Origin: Aphelocoma coerulescens
Taxonomy: Eukaryota > Chordata > Aves > Passeriformes > Corvidae
Reading direction: 5' to 3'
Assembly (NCBI RefSeq): GCF_041296385.1
Contig: NC_091017.1
Span: 11,960,001-12,024,000, forward strand
DNA: 64,000 bases
Shown here: piece after piece, positions 1 through 9,120 of the stretch
How positions within the stretch are numbered: the stretch's first letter is position 1
Layout of the letters: the number at the start of each line of letters is the position of its first letter
The notes under the pieces: generated by a model
Told to the model about the DNA's origin: nothing
Databases searched by the model: none
The model's input: only the letters and a program-made list of their open reading frames with translations
Program-made: the position numbers and the translations under genes

Positions 1-930
1 TAGTAGGCAGTTCTCTGGGCTAGAGCTGTTGAACTGTTAGAGAGGGAATGCAAGAGCCAAGCTTCTGAGCTCTTTTCCCTGCTACCTTTAAAGTATGAGC
101 ATTCCCTGGTGCTCTCCTATTTGGATAATAAGTTAGAGTGGGTTTCACATTCACTTTGAAGAATAGAAACAGCGCCATGTGAACCTGTGCCATCAGCTTT
201 CCTTTCCAACTAAATGTTCCTACTTGCAATCTTGCAATTCTTACTTGCAATCATGCAGAGCACCGTGCTTGAGGCTGGTGCATTGAAGAAAATTAAATTA
301 GGGCTGTATCAGTACAAAGGAGAGATTGCCATTTGCAAAACCTCGTTTCGCTTAAGTTAGTAATATTGTAAGTGTTAATTGAGTGGTCATTGGTTGCCTA
401 TCACCATCCTGATGCACTAATTTCATCAAGTGTAAATATTGGTCACAAAAGGTGCCCATTCAGCAACCTGTTGCTGTCTCCACATGGAAGTGTCTTCCGG
501 ACGAAATCAAAAGACATTCGAAGAGCCAGGATCCGCAAAGGAACAAACTATTGCCACATGAATGGTGCTGGGCGCCATGAGGAGCAGTTAACTTTAACCT
601 GCGCGCTGTCAGCACTCAGAAGAACAACCCCAGCATGGCAGGGGGGACTTGCAAAAGAAGGAAAGGCCCCTCACCTAGCTATAAACCACCCAAAGTGCAG
701 AGCCAAGTTGAAAACACCACTGCTCTCAAATCAACCGTGTCAGGACAAAAAGATTTCACTGATCTCCCCCTTCCAGGTACAAACTCTTATGTGCACCACA
801 CTCAGAGGGCAATGTGAGCTCCCCAGCGCTGTCTTTCACTCTCGCAGAGTCCAGATACTAACTTGTGAACATCCTACACAAACATTAGCTCATGAAAGTG
901 CCAGCTTGAGCAAGAACAGCAGACCCTCCC
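1..930 (+). repeat. Block A1, unit 1: low-copy segment
   Basis: This stretch occurs once per unit and has no clear relative elsewhere in the unit, apart from its first ~60 bases, which belong to the degenerate block H repeat. A 220-codon open frame covers 372-1034 on the plus strand and a smaller overlapping frame 635-817; neither shows a domain I recognise. A pyrimidine-rich run ending in CAG at 771-776 resembles a splice acceptor but has no demonstrated partner exon. Equivalent copies start at 11431, 22753, 35313, 45409 and 55505. Confidence 0.8.
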
Positions 931-1230
931 ATTGCACCCCCTTGTCATCCAGAGTGCGGCGGTTTGTTGAAAATCATGGACTCGGAAAGACCAATGCAGC
1001 AACTGCTTTTCTCTCTCCTACTGCCTTTCCCTGAGCGAGAGGTAGATGGATGATGTGGACTTAGTGGAACAGAAAGAGTATGACTGTACTTATAAGGGAG
1101 GAAAACCCCCCACAGCATACTGTGCTGTGTGCAGTACACGCTCTGAAAAGAGACAAAGCTGAATGCTGCCAGCGGGCTTCGGTTCTCAGACTGCTTGCAT
1201 GGGCAGAGCTGCGGGCTCTTTTAAGGATGG
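931..1230 (+). repeat. Block A2, unit 1: divergent satellite module
   Basis: This is a decayed copy of the same family as blocks B, C and E. It aligns by eye with 8350-8600. Both carry, in order, a GTTGAAA-type stretch, a CTCTCCT run, CCTTTCCCTGAGCGAGAG versus CCTTTCGCTGAGCGAGAG, a GAATGACTGTAC-like stretch and a TGTGTGCAGTRYACGC-like stretch. Many substitutions separate the two, so it is an old duplicate, and it is upright relative to block E. Confidence 0.75.
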
Positions 1231-2230
1231 AAACTGGCATCTGTGAGTGTAAAGAATGTGACTTTCCACACAGCTTAGAAGAAAGGTGCATAGCCCCAGT
1301 GAGAAGTGTGTACGTGAAAGACTGGCAGAAGAAGTCGCAGTCCAGCAAGGCTGGTATCTTTTTCTTTGTGCCAAATAGGCACCTTGGGAACATGAAAGTA
1401 CTTGATGGTAGCCAAACTGACAGTGAAGGCACAGAACACCGTCGGGTGTGTGCAGTGTACAGACGCAATGTAAAAGCCCTGAGTACCATTTGACTGCAGT
1501 CATAGTGCAAGTTTGCAACTGTACCATGCAAGGCCAGTGAAAGCTTCCTGTGCGGCCACATTTTCGTATTGGAGCTCGCTAGCTGGAAGTGATTCGGTTT
1601 GTCTGCAGTATCCGCTCGACTGAATGTGATGTGTCACTGGAAAGAAAAGTACAGACCAGCAGTGCGTTTGATATGGTTCAGGGGCTGCAAAGGGAATGTA
1701 CAGGCCACCTCTGGGATTTTGGTCTTTGTGCATTCCCATGGCAGCAGTTCCTGGATGTTTTTGTTCTACAGTTTAGGCTCAGTGAGAGAGAAAAAATGCG
1801 AGAGCACGCATAGCAGAGCCACAGGGAGAATTGCTGAGGTATGAGTTGCGTGCTGTTCAGATACTGCCGTACCAAAGGCCTACCTAAACACTGCTGCTGA
1901 TCTAGCATGTCTTTCTGTAGCAAGACTTGTTGGTACTGCAAAACAGAAGATGCGTGAGGTCAAATGAATCTGGACAGAAAATTTCAGACGAGCAGCCTAT
2001 GAGTGCATGATTGAAACAGTAAATTTAGGTGACAGAATAGATCGTGGCATCGATTTGCGTAGTGTTAATATTCTCTGAAGGGAATGCAAAAAGCCAAGAT
2101 GTGTTTTCCATTCTAGCTGTTCCTGACAAAAACTGAGGAATAAAACTTTCGTTCTAGATGGAATGTAACATTCAGTTCCCAGGATTTTGCACTCCAAAGT
2201 TCAACAAAAGAGTTTCCACAAGAATCTTGA
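1231..2230 (+). repeat. Block A3, unit 1: low-copy segment with poly(A)-signal-like site
   Basis: No gene is recognisable here. Around 1740-1770 the string CAGCAGTTCCTGGATGTTTT closely matches block H near 11090, so part of the segment comes from that older repeat family. A match also occurs around 2080-2100 to the GGAATGCAARAGCCAAGC-like motif at the unit start. A canonical AATAAA lies at 2139-2144. A 137-codon frame at 1080-1493 and opposing minus-strand frames of 166 and 113 codons overlap each other, which argues against coding. Confidence 0.65.
2139..2144 (+). promoter_or_regulatory. AATAAA poly(A)-signal-like hexamer
   Basis: A perfect AATAAA on the plus strand in block A3, present at the same place in every unit. 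Nothing shows that a transcript ends here, and the hexamer is short enough to occur by chance. Confidence 0.2.
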
Positions 2231-2849
2231 GAAGAAGCACAATCACTTCCACCTAGAGCTGGAAGAGGAAGAGGCAGCGGCACAAGCAAGTGCCCTTGAG
2301 CGTCCTCCTTCCGAATGCTAGAACGTCAATTCAGCAGGCAGGAGTGCAGCAGCCACCCTTCGTCTTGCAAGCCCATACGACGCGCACACCAGCCCGGTGC
2401 TCTGCGGCTTCGTCCTTCGCCTTTTCGAGCACGCCGTACCTTCATTCTCCCGGAGGCGAACAGCGGTCTGCTTCTCGCACGGAACGCTGTGTCGGCAGCC
2501 AAGCGCTCCAGTGCACTGCTTCTGCCCAAACACGCCTGGGCCCTGCACCTCTCCTTCCCAGCGCTACGTAGCAGCACAATCTGTCCCTCTTGCGATCCCA
2601 AGCTAAGCGGAAAGCTTCTCGGCTACGTCTCCCGCAGAGAGCTGTGCCAGGACAATAAGCTTGCAAGCACTTTGCTCCTGACACTAGTGGCAACAGGGAT
2701 TCGCACCACCTTCCAGGAGCAGTCCTCTTGCCTTTTACAAGGTGCAAAAGCGCCCCCTCTGTGGCGGTGCTGTCTGCCCGGTCTTTCTCGGCTCGAAGCA
2801 CCACGAGGCACACAAGACTCTCTCGCAAGGACCGAAATTCCCGATAGGC
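2231..2849 (+). repeat. Block B1, unit 1: divergent modules, upright
   Basis: The first part (about 2240-2540) is a diverged copy of the inner-repeat segment at 4240-4500; both share the string AACGTCAATTCAGCAGGCAG and the CTTTTCGAGCACGCCGTACCTTC region. The next part (about 2540-2740) resembles 7985-8110 in block E, with the shared AGCGCTA-GCAGCAC and CTAACGGAAAG-type strings. The last part (about 2740-2850) resembles 4500-4620, with GGCGGTGCTGTCTGCCCG. The module order therefore differs from that in block C. Confidence 0.8.
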
Positions 2850-3155
2850 GTCTCTGCGCTTTCTGCAATGCTGCACGCACAAGCCCGGTGCTCTGAGGCT
2901 TCGTTCTTCGCCTTTCGTTGTCTGGGCAGAAGAGAAGCCGAGCGAGGCCATTGTGCTTTGCCGCTTGTCAGTGTGCTGTGCACGGTTTTTCCGCAGCTCG
3001 AGCTAGCGGGAGACCCCTTCGGTTTCGCGGCGTCCACACTACCCATGGTAGCTCTCGCTCAGCGAAACTTGAAGGGGAGAAGCACTTGCTGGATGAGTCT
3101 TTCAGTGTGCAGGACTTTGAAAACACAGCAGCGCAATCGGGGCCACGAGAAGGAC
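2850..3155 (-). repeat. Block B2, unit 1: inverted satellite module
   Basis: The reverse complement of this stretch aligns with the upright module at about 3425-3740. Read on the minus strand it gives a CACACTGAAAGACTCATCC stretch, CAGCAAGTGCTTCTCCCC, then CGCTGAGCGAGAGCTAC, GTGGACGCCGCGAAACCGAA and CCGTGCACAGCAC, in the same order as the upright copy. It is the clearest whole-module inversion in the unit and recurs identically in all six units, so the inversion predates the amplification. Confidence 0.85.
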
Positions 3156-3378
3156 CGCTGAGAAGTCGCTCTCGCACAGAGAACCGTGCCAGGATGACGA
3201 GCTCGCCCAGCATTTGCCCCTGACACTTGGGGAACTCGTAGCTGCCAGTGCCTTCCAGGGGCAGTCTGCTTTCTGTCATAACCTGCATAGGGCCCGTCAG
3301 ATGGTGGTGCTGTCTGCCTTCTCCTTCTCGGCCAGAGTGTACTCTGGTGCACACTGCAGTCTGGCAAGGAGCAAAGAT
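3156..3378 (+). repeat. Block B3, unit 1: divergent lead-in to the 1232-bp array
   Basis: This stretch corresponds to 4388-4610 one period downstream, but only its latter part is alignable, with many substitutions. The shared CCCGTCAGATGGYGRTGCTG and GTGTACTCYGGYGCAC strings are clear. Near-identity to the next copy starts abruptly at 3379, which marks the left edge of the homogenised inner array. Confidence 0.75.
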
Positions 3379-3604
3379 CTTCGGTAGACATCTCGCACAG
3401 GAGAAAGTTGCCAAGAAAGAACCACGTTCTTCATCAGCCCTCCTCATGTCCCGATTGGGGTGCTGCCTTCAAAGCCTTGCACATTGAAAGACTTCTCCAG
3501 CAAGTGCTTCTCCCCTGGCGCACTTCGCTGAGTGAGAGCTGCATGGGCAGCGTGGACTGAGCGAAACCGAAAGGGTGTCGCTGTAGCTCGAGCTGAGCAA
3601 AGAA

Positions 3605-3622
3605 ACCGTGCACGGTGCACCG
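3605..3622. repeat. Overlapping perfect palindromes in the inner repeat
   Basis: ACCGTGCACGGT (3605-3616) and CGGTGCACCG (3613-3622) are both perfect palindromes and overlap by four bases. Copies with CCGTGCTCGG keep only the second; the copy with T at 28836 loses the second. They are short and may only be compositional. Confidence 0.6.
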
Positions 3623-4284
3623 TTGGTGGGTGCAGCATGCACGCGGAAAAGCAGCAAAGTTCACTGCCATCGCTGGCCTTCTCTTCAGTCCAGACCACTT
3701 AAGGCAAACAATTTAGCTGCAGAGCACTGGGCTTGCGTGTGCAGTGCACCAAATTGCCCAAGACCAGCAAGGGCTCGTTCACAAGCAGAGTCGGCTGAGA
3801 GCATTCTTGCTTGCTCCAGAAAGGAAGCCGCAGCTATAGTGCTTCATCCCACAGCGTGGACATAGGCACTTTCCTAGTTGTTCAGCCTTGCAGAGTCCCT
3901 GCAACTAGAGCTCAGCCAGGAGCAGGCGTCAAAGCAGAAGGCTTTCCTAAAGCACGCCTCTCCAACCAGCCTTCGGAAATCGCAAATGACACTGTGGCTC
4001 TGTGCCTTTCTTCTAAGACAGACGCCCACCTTGCTTTCACTCTCGCAGCTCCCTTGGCAGCCTCCAGCAGCTGCTTTCCTGGAGAACGGCCCGAGAAGTA
4101 GAAGCCAGGGCTGGGCTGCACCTTCGCCTTCCGCACGTAAGCGGCACCAGACTCACCGGTGCGCTCTGTTCTTCCCTCCTCCGCTGCATGCTACTACCAT
4201 CGTGTTCTCGGAAAGACGGAGACTGAAGGGAAGCGCAAATGCTTCCACAGAGAGCTACAAGAGGAATAGGCAGCAGCAGCACAG

Positions 4285-4290
4285 GTAAGT
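4285..4290 (+). promoter_or_regulatory. Splice-donor-like GTAAGT, variable between copies
   Basis: CAG|GTAAGT is a perfect match to the consensus 5' splice site. The same position reads GAAAGT at 5517, 16947, 28269 and 59789; GCAAGT at 27037, 29501, 39597 and 49693; and GTAAGT again at 15715 and 61021. In one plus-strand frame the same base makes TAA, AAA or CAA, so it also switches a stop codon. No transcript evidence is available. Confidence 0.35.
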
Positions 4291-4370
4291 GCCGTGGAAC
4301 TTCCTCCTTCCCAAGGCTATAACGTCAATTCAGCAGGCAGGAGAGTGGCAGCCACGCTCGTCTTGCAGCC

Positions 4371-4460
4371 CGTACAACGAGCACGCGAGCCCGGCGCTCC
4401 GCGGCTTCGTTCTTCGCCTTTTCGAGCACGCCGTACCTTCGTTCCCCCGGAGGCGGACGG
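4371..4460. other. CpG-dense stretch in the inner repeat
   Basis: I count 17 CpG dinucleotides in these 90 bases, far above what a CpG-depleted vertebrate background gives. The stretch recurs in every 1232-bp copy and, more decayed, in block B near 2390-2460. It suggests that the repeat is either young or has been kept unmethylated in the germ line. Confidence 0.7.
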
Positions 4461-4610
4461 TCTTCTGCTTCTCGCCCGGAACACTGTGCCCGGCAGTGCA
4501 GCGCTTTCTGCGGCAAGCTGCAAAGCGCCCGTCAGATGGCGATGCTGTCTGCCCGCTCCTCGGCTCGAGTGTACTCCGGCGCACGCTGCCGTCTCGCAAG
4601 GAGCAAAGAG

Positions 4611-5842
4611 CTTCGGTAGACATCTCGCACAGGAGAAAGTTGCCAAGAAAGAACCACGTTCTTCATCAGCCCTCCTCATGTCCCGATTGGGGTGCTGCCT
4701 TCAAAGCCTTGCACATTGAAAGACTTCTCCAGCAAGTGCTTCTCCCCTGGCGCACTTCGCTGAGTGAGAGCTGCATGGGCAGCGTGGGCTCAGCGAAACC
4801 GAAAGGGTGTCGCTGTAGCTCGAGCTGAGCAAAGAAACCGTGCTCGGTGCACCGTTGGTGGGTGCAGCATGCACGCGGAAAAGCAGCAAAGTTCACTGCC
4901 ATCGCTGGCCTTCTCTTCAGTCCAGACCACTTAAGGCAAACAATTTAGCTGCAGAGCACTGGGCTTGCGTGTGCAGTGCACCAAATTGCCCAAGACCAGC
5001 AAGGGCTCGTTCACAAGCAGAGTCGGCTGAGAGCATTCTTGCTTGCTCCAGAAAGGAAGCCGCAGCTATAGTGCTTCATCCCACAGCGTGGACATAGGCA
5101 CTTTCCTAGTTGTTCAGCCTTGCAGAGTCCCTGCAACTAGAGCTCAGCCAGGAGCAGGCGTCAAAGCAGAAGGCTTTCCTAAAGCACGCCTCTCCAACCA
5201 GCCTTCGGAAATCGCAAATGACACTGTGGCTCTGTGCCTTTCTTCTAAGACAGACGCCCACCTTGCTTTCACTCTCGCAGCTCCCTTGGCAGCCTCCAGC
5301 AGCTGCTTTCCTGGAGAACGGCCCGAGAAGTAGAAGCCAGGGCTGGGCTGCACCTTCGCCTTCCGCACGTAAGCGGCACCAGACTCACCGGTGCGCTCTG
5401 TTCTTCCCTCCTCCGCTGCATGCTACTACCATCGTGTTCTCGGAAAGACGGAGACTGAAGGGAAGCGCAAATGCTTCCACAGAGAGCTACAAGAGGAATA
5501 GGCAGCAGCAGCACAGGAAAGTGCCGTGGAACTTCCTCCTTCCCAAGGCTATAACGTCAATTCAGCAGGCAGGAGAGTGGCAGCCACGCTCGTCTTGCAG
5601 CCCGTACAACGAGCACGCGAGCCCGGCGCTCCGCGGCTTCGTTCTTCGCCTTTTCGAGCACGCCGTACCTTCGTTCCCCCGGAGGCGGACGGTCTTCTGC
5701 TTCTCGCCCGGAACACTGTGCCCGGCAGTGCAGCGCTTTCTGCGGCAAGCTGCAAAGCGCCCGTCAGATGGCGATGCTGTCTGCCCGCTCCTCGGCTCGA
5801 GTGTACTCCGGCGCACGCTGCCGTCTCGCAAGGAGCAAAGAG
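4611..5842 (+). repeat. 1232-bp inner repeat, unit 1 copy 2
   Basis: Second copy, differing from copy 1 at only a handful of sites by eye: GTGGGCTCAGCG near 4788, CCGTGCTCGGTGCACC near 4838 and the GAAAGT allele at 5517. Past its end the sequence stays similar only to about 5872, then diverges. Confidence 0.95.
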
Positions 5843-6060
5843 CTTCGGTAGACATCTCGCACAGGAGAAAGGTGCCAGGACGACACCACATTCCTCCTCA
5901 CCCCTTCTCGTGGCCCACATTGTGGTGCTGCCTTCAAAGCCGTGCGCATTGAAAGACTCTTCCAGCAAGTGCTTCTCCCCTGGCACACTTCGCTCAGCGA
6001 CAGCTACGTGGGCAGCGTGGACTCAGCGAAACTGAAAGGGTGTCCTTGTAGCTCGAGCTT
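5843..6060 (+). repeat. Diverged terminal piece of the inner array, unit 1
   Basis: It continues the 1232-bp period as a partial third copy but differs strongly after GAGAAAGG near 5872. It keeps CAGCAAGTGCTTCTCCCCTGG and GTGGACTCAGCGAAAC and stops inside the module at GTAGCTCGAGCTTG near 6060. This sets the right boundary of the homogenised array. The abrupt stop at block D fits an old insertion or deletion breakpoint. Confidence 0.8.
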
Positions 6061-6830
6061 GTTGGAGAGGATGAACGTTTGGTAAGAAAGTTTCACAGCT
6101 ATGTAGGCTTGACAGAAAGATCTCTGAATGTAGAAACTTAGCATGAGGTAGAAATGGAAACGAGTTTTGATAGAGAGTAAAAGGTGTTTTGCTGAAACAC
6201 TGATCACTGAATAACTGAGAAGGCAAAGGTTGGAGATTGAGTTGGAAGGAGATGTTTTTTATTAGGACACCGGTATGTGAGTACAAACAAGCACATGTTT
6301 TTCACCAAGTAAATAAGTCTCAAGAAGGCCATAAGGAAATAGAAAACATGTTTTTACCAAAAAGAGAGCTATCGCAGGCAAACAAGAAATGTCGATGTAG
6401 CAAGAAGAAGAGAGGTCTGAGAATTTTCCACTGTAAGCTTAAATTGTAACATACTTACTCTTGTGATTGGATAAGAATGACTATAATATGGTAATGGTAG
6501 TAGTCATGATAGGCTACAGGCAAATGTAAAGGTATTGTTGTATGGTGCTTATTGGTTGCTATGTATTGAGATACTCNNNNNNNNNNNNNNNNNNNNNNNN
6601 NNNNNNNNNNNNNNNNNNNNNNNNNNNNNNNNNNNNNNNNNNNNNNNNNNNNNNNNNNNNNNNNNNNNNNNNNNNNAGCAAAGAAAAATACATAATGCTT
6701 TCTAACTTGAACAGAAAGCGGCTCCAGGTATGCCTACCAGCTGTAGCTGACAGCTGTAGGGCTGGCTCTGGATACCCACTCCCTGAAATGCTGTAACTTC
6801 GCCTATGCAATACACAGCTTTCAAGAGAGC
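6061..6830. mobile_element. Block D, unit 1: AT-richer segment, possible LTR remnant
   Basis: Base composition changes abruptly from the CpG-rich satellite to AT-rich sequence. From about 6447 it starts TGTAAC and contains CCAAT-type boxes in direct orientation (GTGATTGGATAAG near 6461, TTATTGGTTGC near 6549), ending before a CACA near 6816. This is the look of a retroviral-type LTR promoter region, but I could not find target-site duplications or a clear TATA and poly(A) pair, and there are no retroviral genes. It occurs once per unit. The N gap lies inside it. Confidence 0.3.
6577..6676. other. Assembly gap of exactly 100 N
   Basis: One hundred Ns, the customary placeholder for a gap of unknown size. 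The flanks ATACTC and AGCAAAG are directly contiguous in the other five units (for example at 18001-18013), so no unit sequence is missing at this spot. The gap may hide zero or any whole number of extra units. Confidence 0.98.
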
Positions 6831-7560
6831 CGCCCGAAGTCCAGACACCCTTCGCGAGCCTTTCTCCTATAGAGCTGTGGAAAGAAATCGTGCACGCTAC
6901 ACCGAGGGTGCGTGCAGCATGCACGAGCAAAAGCGGCAAAGTTCAGTGCCCTCGCTGGGCTTCCCTTCCGTGCGGATAACGTGAGGCGAAAAATGAAGCC
7001 GCAGAGCACCGGGCTTGCAGGTGCAGTGCACCGAGTTGCAGAAGTCCAGCAGGCTCGTTCACAAGCCAAGCCGGCTGAGGGAGTCCTCGCGTCTCCAAAA
7101 GGGAACGCGGAGCCGTAGCACTTCATCCCACAGCGTGGAGATAGGCACTTCCCTAGTCGTTCAGCCTTGCAGAGTCCCTGCAGCTAGAGCTCACCCAGGA
7201 GCAGGCGTCAAAGCAGAAGGCCCTCCTAAAGCACCCTTTCTCCAAGCAGCCTCCTGAAAGGGCGCATCACAGTGCGGCTCTGCGCCTTTCTTCTAAGACA
7301 GACGCCCGCTATACTTTCGTGCTCGCAGCTCCCTTGGCAGCCTCCAGCAGCTACTCTCCTGGAGAACGGCCGTAGACGTCAAAGCCAGTGCTGGGCTGCA
7401 CCTCCGCCCTCCCCAGGTAAGCAACAGCGAACTCACCGGTGCACTCTGTACTTCCCTCCTCCGCTTGCATCCTACATGCATTCGTGTTCTCCGAAACTCA
7501 GAGACTGAAGGGAAGGGCAATTGCTTCCCCAGATAGCTGCAAGGGCACTAGGCAGCAGCA
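6831..7560 (+). repeat. Block E1, unit 1: divergent inner-repeat-like module
   Basis: A diverged upright copy of inner-repeat bases about 3595-4275. The stretch at 7131-7230 matches 3855-3955 closely (CAGCGTGGAGATAGGCACTT versus CAGCGTGGACATAGGCACTT, then TTCAGCCTTGCAGAGTCCCT in both). It keeps the CAGCAGCAGCACA end near 7560. A CAG|GTAAGC motif at 7417 resembles a splice donor; in the inner repeats the same place reads CACGTAAGC. Confidence 0.85.
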
Positions 7561-7995
7561 GCACAAATTTCACATGACCTGATGCACTGTAGAGATATTA
7601 CCCTGTTACCCCTCCTTTCTCCTCGTCCTCGACCAATTGTGGTGGGATGTCGAAAGGCTTGGCCAGCGAAAAGCTCATCCAGCAAGGGCGTCTCTCTTGA
7701 CGCATTTCCCTGACCGAGAGCTACACAGATGGTCTGGACACTGTAAAACAGCAAGAAAATAATTCTATGTCCAGCTGAGGAAAATCCGTGCACAGAAAAA
7801 TGTAGATGCCTGCAGTAAACAATCTGAAGAGCGGCAAAGCTCCAAGCCATCGCTGCGCTTCAGTCCTGTCCGGACCACAGAAGGCGAAGAACGAAGCAGC
7901 TGGGCACCGGCTTCATGGACTCAGTGGCGCGACTTGCAAACGTCCAGCCAAGAGCTGCTTCAACAAGCAGATTCAGCCGAGAATGCTCTGCCTGC
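7561..7995 (+). repeat. Block E2, unit 1: module, first member of a 730-bp direct pair
   Basis: Starts after the CAGCAGCAGCACAAA end of E1 with about 60 bases I cannot place in the family, then a module that recurs 730 bp downstream. Its first part (about 7636-7825) is clearly diverged from 8356-8555, but 7826-7995 is almost identical to 8556-8725, with four differences counted by eye over 170 bases. Confidence 0.85.
7826..7995 (+). repeat. Near-identical direct repeat, member 1
   Basis: These 170 bases pair with 8556-8725. The four differences I count are GGACTC/GGGCTC, GGCGCG/GGAGCG, AACG/AATG and GCCG/GCTG. Sequence immediately upstream is far more diverged, so the identity has a sharp left edge. 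Confidence 0.9.
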
Positions 7996-8740
7996 ACTTT
8001 CCCTCGCAGCGCTAGGCAGCACCACGTTCTGTTTGCGTGGCAGCCTGATTCCTAACGGAAAGATTCTCAATGCCTGTGTCTGGCACAGAGAACGGTTTTA
8101 GGTCAGCAAGCTCACCCGGCGCTTACCCTCGACGCGTGCAAACCTGTATTTGCACCGCATTCCAGTGGCAGCCCTCTTTCCTTTCCAGCCGGCACAGCGC
8201 CGTCAGATCGCGGTGCTCTCTGCACCTGCCTTCTCGCTTCCAAGTGCCACCGCGCACATTACAGCCTTGCAGGGAGCGAAGAGGCGGAGAGGCGTCTCGC
8301 AAAGAAGAACGTGCCGGGACGAAAAGGTGCTCTTTCCTTTCTCCTCCTCCTTTGCCCGAATGGTGGTGCTGTGTTGAAAGGCTTGGCCAGCGAAAAGCTC
8401 ATCCAGCAAGTGTTTCTCTCCTGACGCCTTTCGCTGAGCGAGAGAGCTACACGGACACTTTCGACTCGGGGAAACAGCAAGAGAATGACTGACTGTACGT
8501 CGAGCTGAGGAAAAGCCGTGCACAGCAGCCTGTGGCTGCGTGCAGTGTTCACGCTGAAGAGCGGCAAAGCTCCAAGCCATCGCTGCGCTTCAGTCCTGTC
8601 CGGACCACAGAAGGCGAAGAACGAAGCAGCTGGGCACCGGCTTCATGGGCTCAGTGGAGCGACTTGCAAATGTCCAGCCAAGAGCTGCTTCAACAAGCAG
8701 ATTCAGCTGAGAATGCTCTGCCTGCTTCAACAAAGTAAGG
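7996..8740 (+). repeat. Block E3, unit 1: module, second member of the 730-bp pair
   Basis: Begins with CTTTCCCTCGCAGCGCTAGGCAGC, related to block B near 2548-2575. It continues through a CCGTCAGATCGCGGTGCTCTC stretch related to 4520-4545 and ends with the near-identical tract 8556-8725. A GACT tandem duplication sits at 8487-8494 here and in unit 2 only. Confidence 0.85.
8556..8725 (+). repeat. Near-identical direct repeat, member 2
   Basis: Partner of 7826-7995 at 730 bp spacing. After 8725 the two copies diverge at once (CTTCAACAAAG here, ACTTTCCCTCG after member 1), giving a sharp right edge too. Confidence 0.9.
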
Positions 8741-9120
8741 CGCAGCCCTTGCACTGCAGCACACTGCCTGGCCAGAAACAGGTTCTTACACCTTCAGTGC
8801 TGCCGAGCCCACGCAGCTTGAGCACACCCAGAAGGACGCGTCCAGAAAGAAGGCGTTCTTCGAGTGCCTTGTCCTTCCTTGTTCTGTCTTTCATCTGCAC
8901 CTGAAACAGTGGGTCTACGTGTTTTCCTTCCCAGGGAAAAGAACTTTCATTCTTGTCCAGGAGTCTATGGCTAAAATGGTGATTGCATGTCCCATATCCA
9001 ATACAACCAAGGATTACTCCCGGAGGAAAGCTGCCAGGACAGATGGGTCTTGCTGGCTTTGACCACCCCTGGGCCACCTCTCATATTCTCCTGAAACAGT
9101 GGGGTACATGAAGGCATTGC
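8741..9120 (+). repeat. Block F, unit 1: transition segment
   Basis: Here satellite modules give way to the CCTTG block. At 8892-8950 the sequence CTGCACCTGAAACAGTGGG plus TTTTCCTTCCCAGGGAAAAG is an imperfect reverse complement of block H near 10741-10795, so part of F belongs to the block H family in opposite orientation. The CTCCTGAAACAGTGGGGTACATG near 9089 repeats the same motif. The rest is unassigned. Confidence 0.6.

Larger units (their letters stand above)
3379..4610 (+). repeat. 1232-bp inner repeat, unit 1 copy 1
   Basis: First copy of the nested tandem repeat. It carries GTGGACTGAGCG near 3556, CCGTGCACGGTGCACC near 3606 and the GTAAGT allele at 4285. Inside it lies an upright segment (about 3660-3750) whose imperfect reverse complement is at about 4380-4430. 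It contains a CpG-dense stretch at 4371-4460. The period is not a multiple of three, so any open frame changes frame from copy to copy. Confidence 0.95.

Noticed and set aside
1061..1561. 166-codon minus-strand frame overlapping a 137-codon plus-strand frame as genes
   Set aside because: Both frames cover the same DNA, part of which is a decayed satellite module. No domain is visible in either, and conservation between units reflects their recent common origin.
3379..5842. Inner repeat as an assembly duplication artefact
   Set aside because: Copies carry distinct variants (GTAAGT versus GAAAGT, CACGG versus CTCGG) that recur in the same order in independent units, which a simple assembly error would not produce. 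Exact copy numbers could still be wrong.
6061..6830. Intact endogenous retrovirus
   Set aside because: There is no gag, pol or env-like frame anywhere in the unit and no second LTR at a suitable distance. At most a solitary LTR remnant is present.
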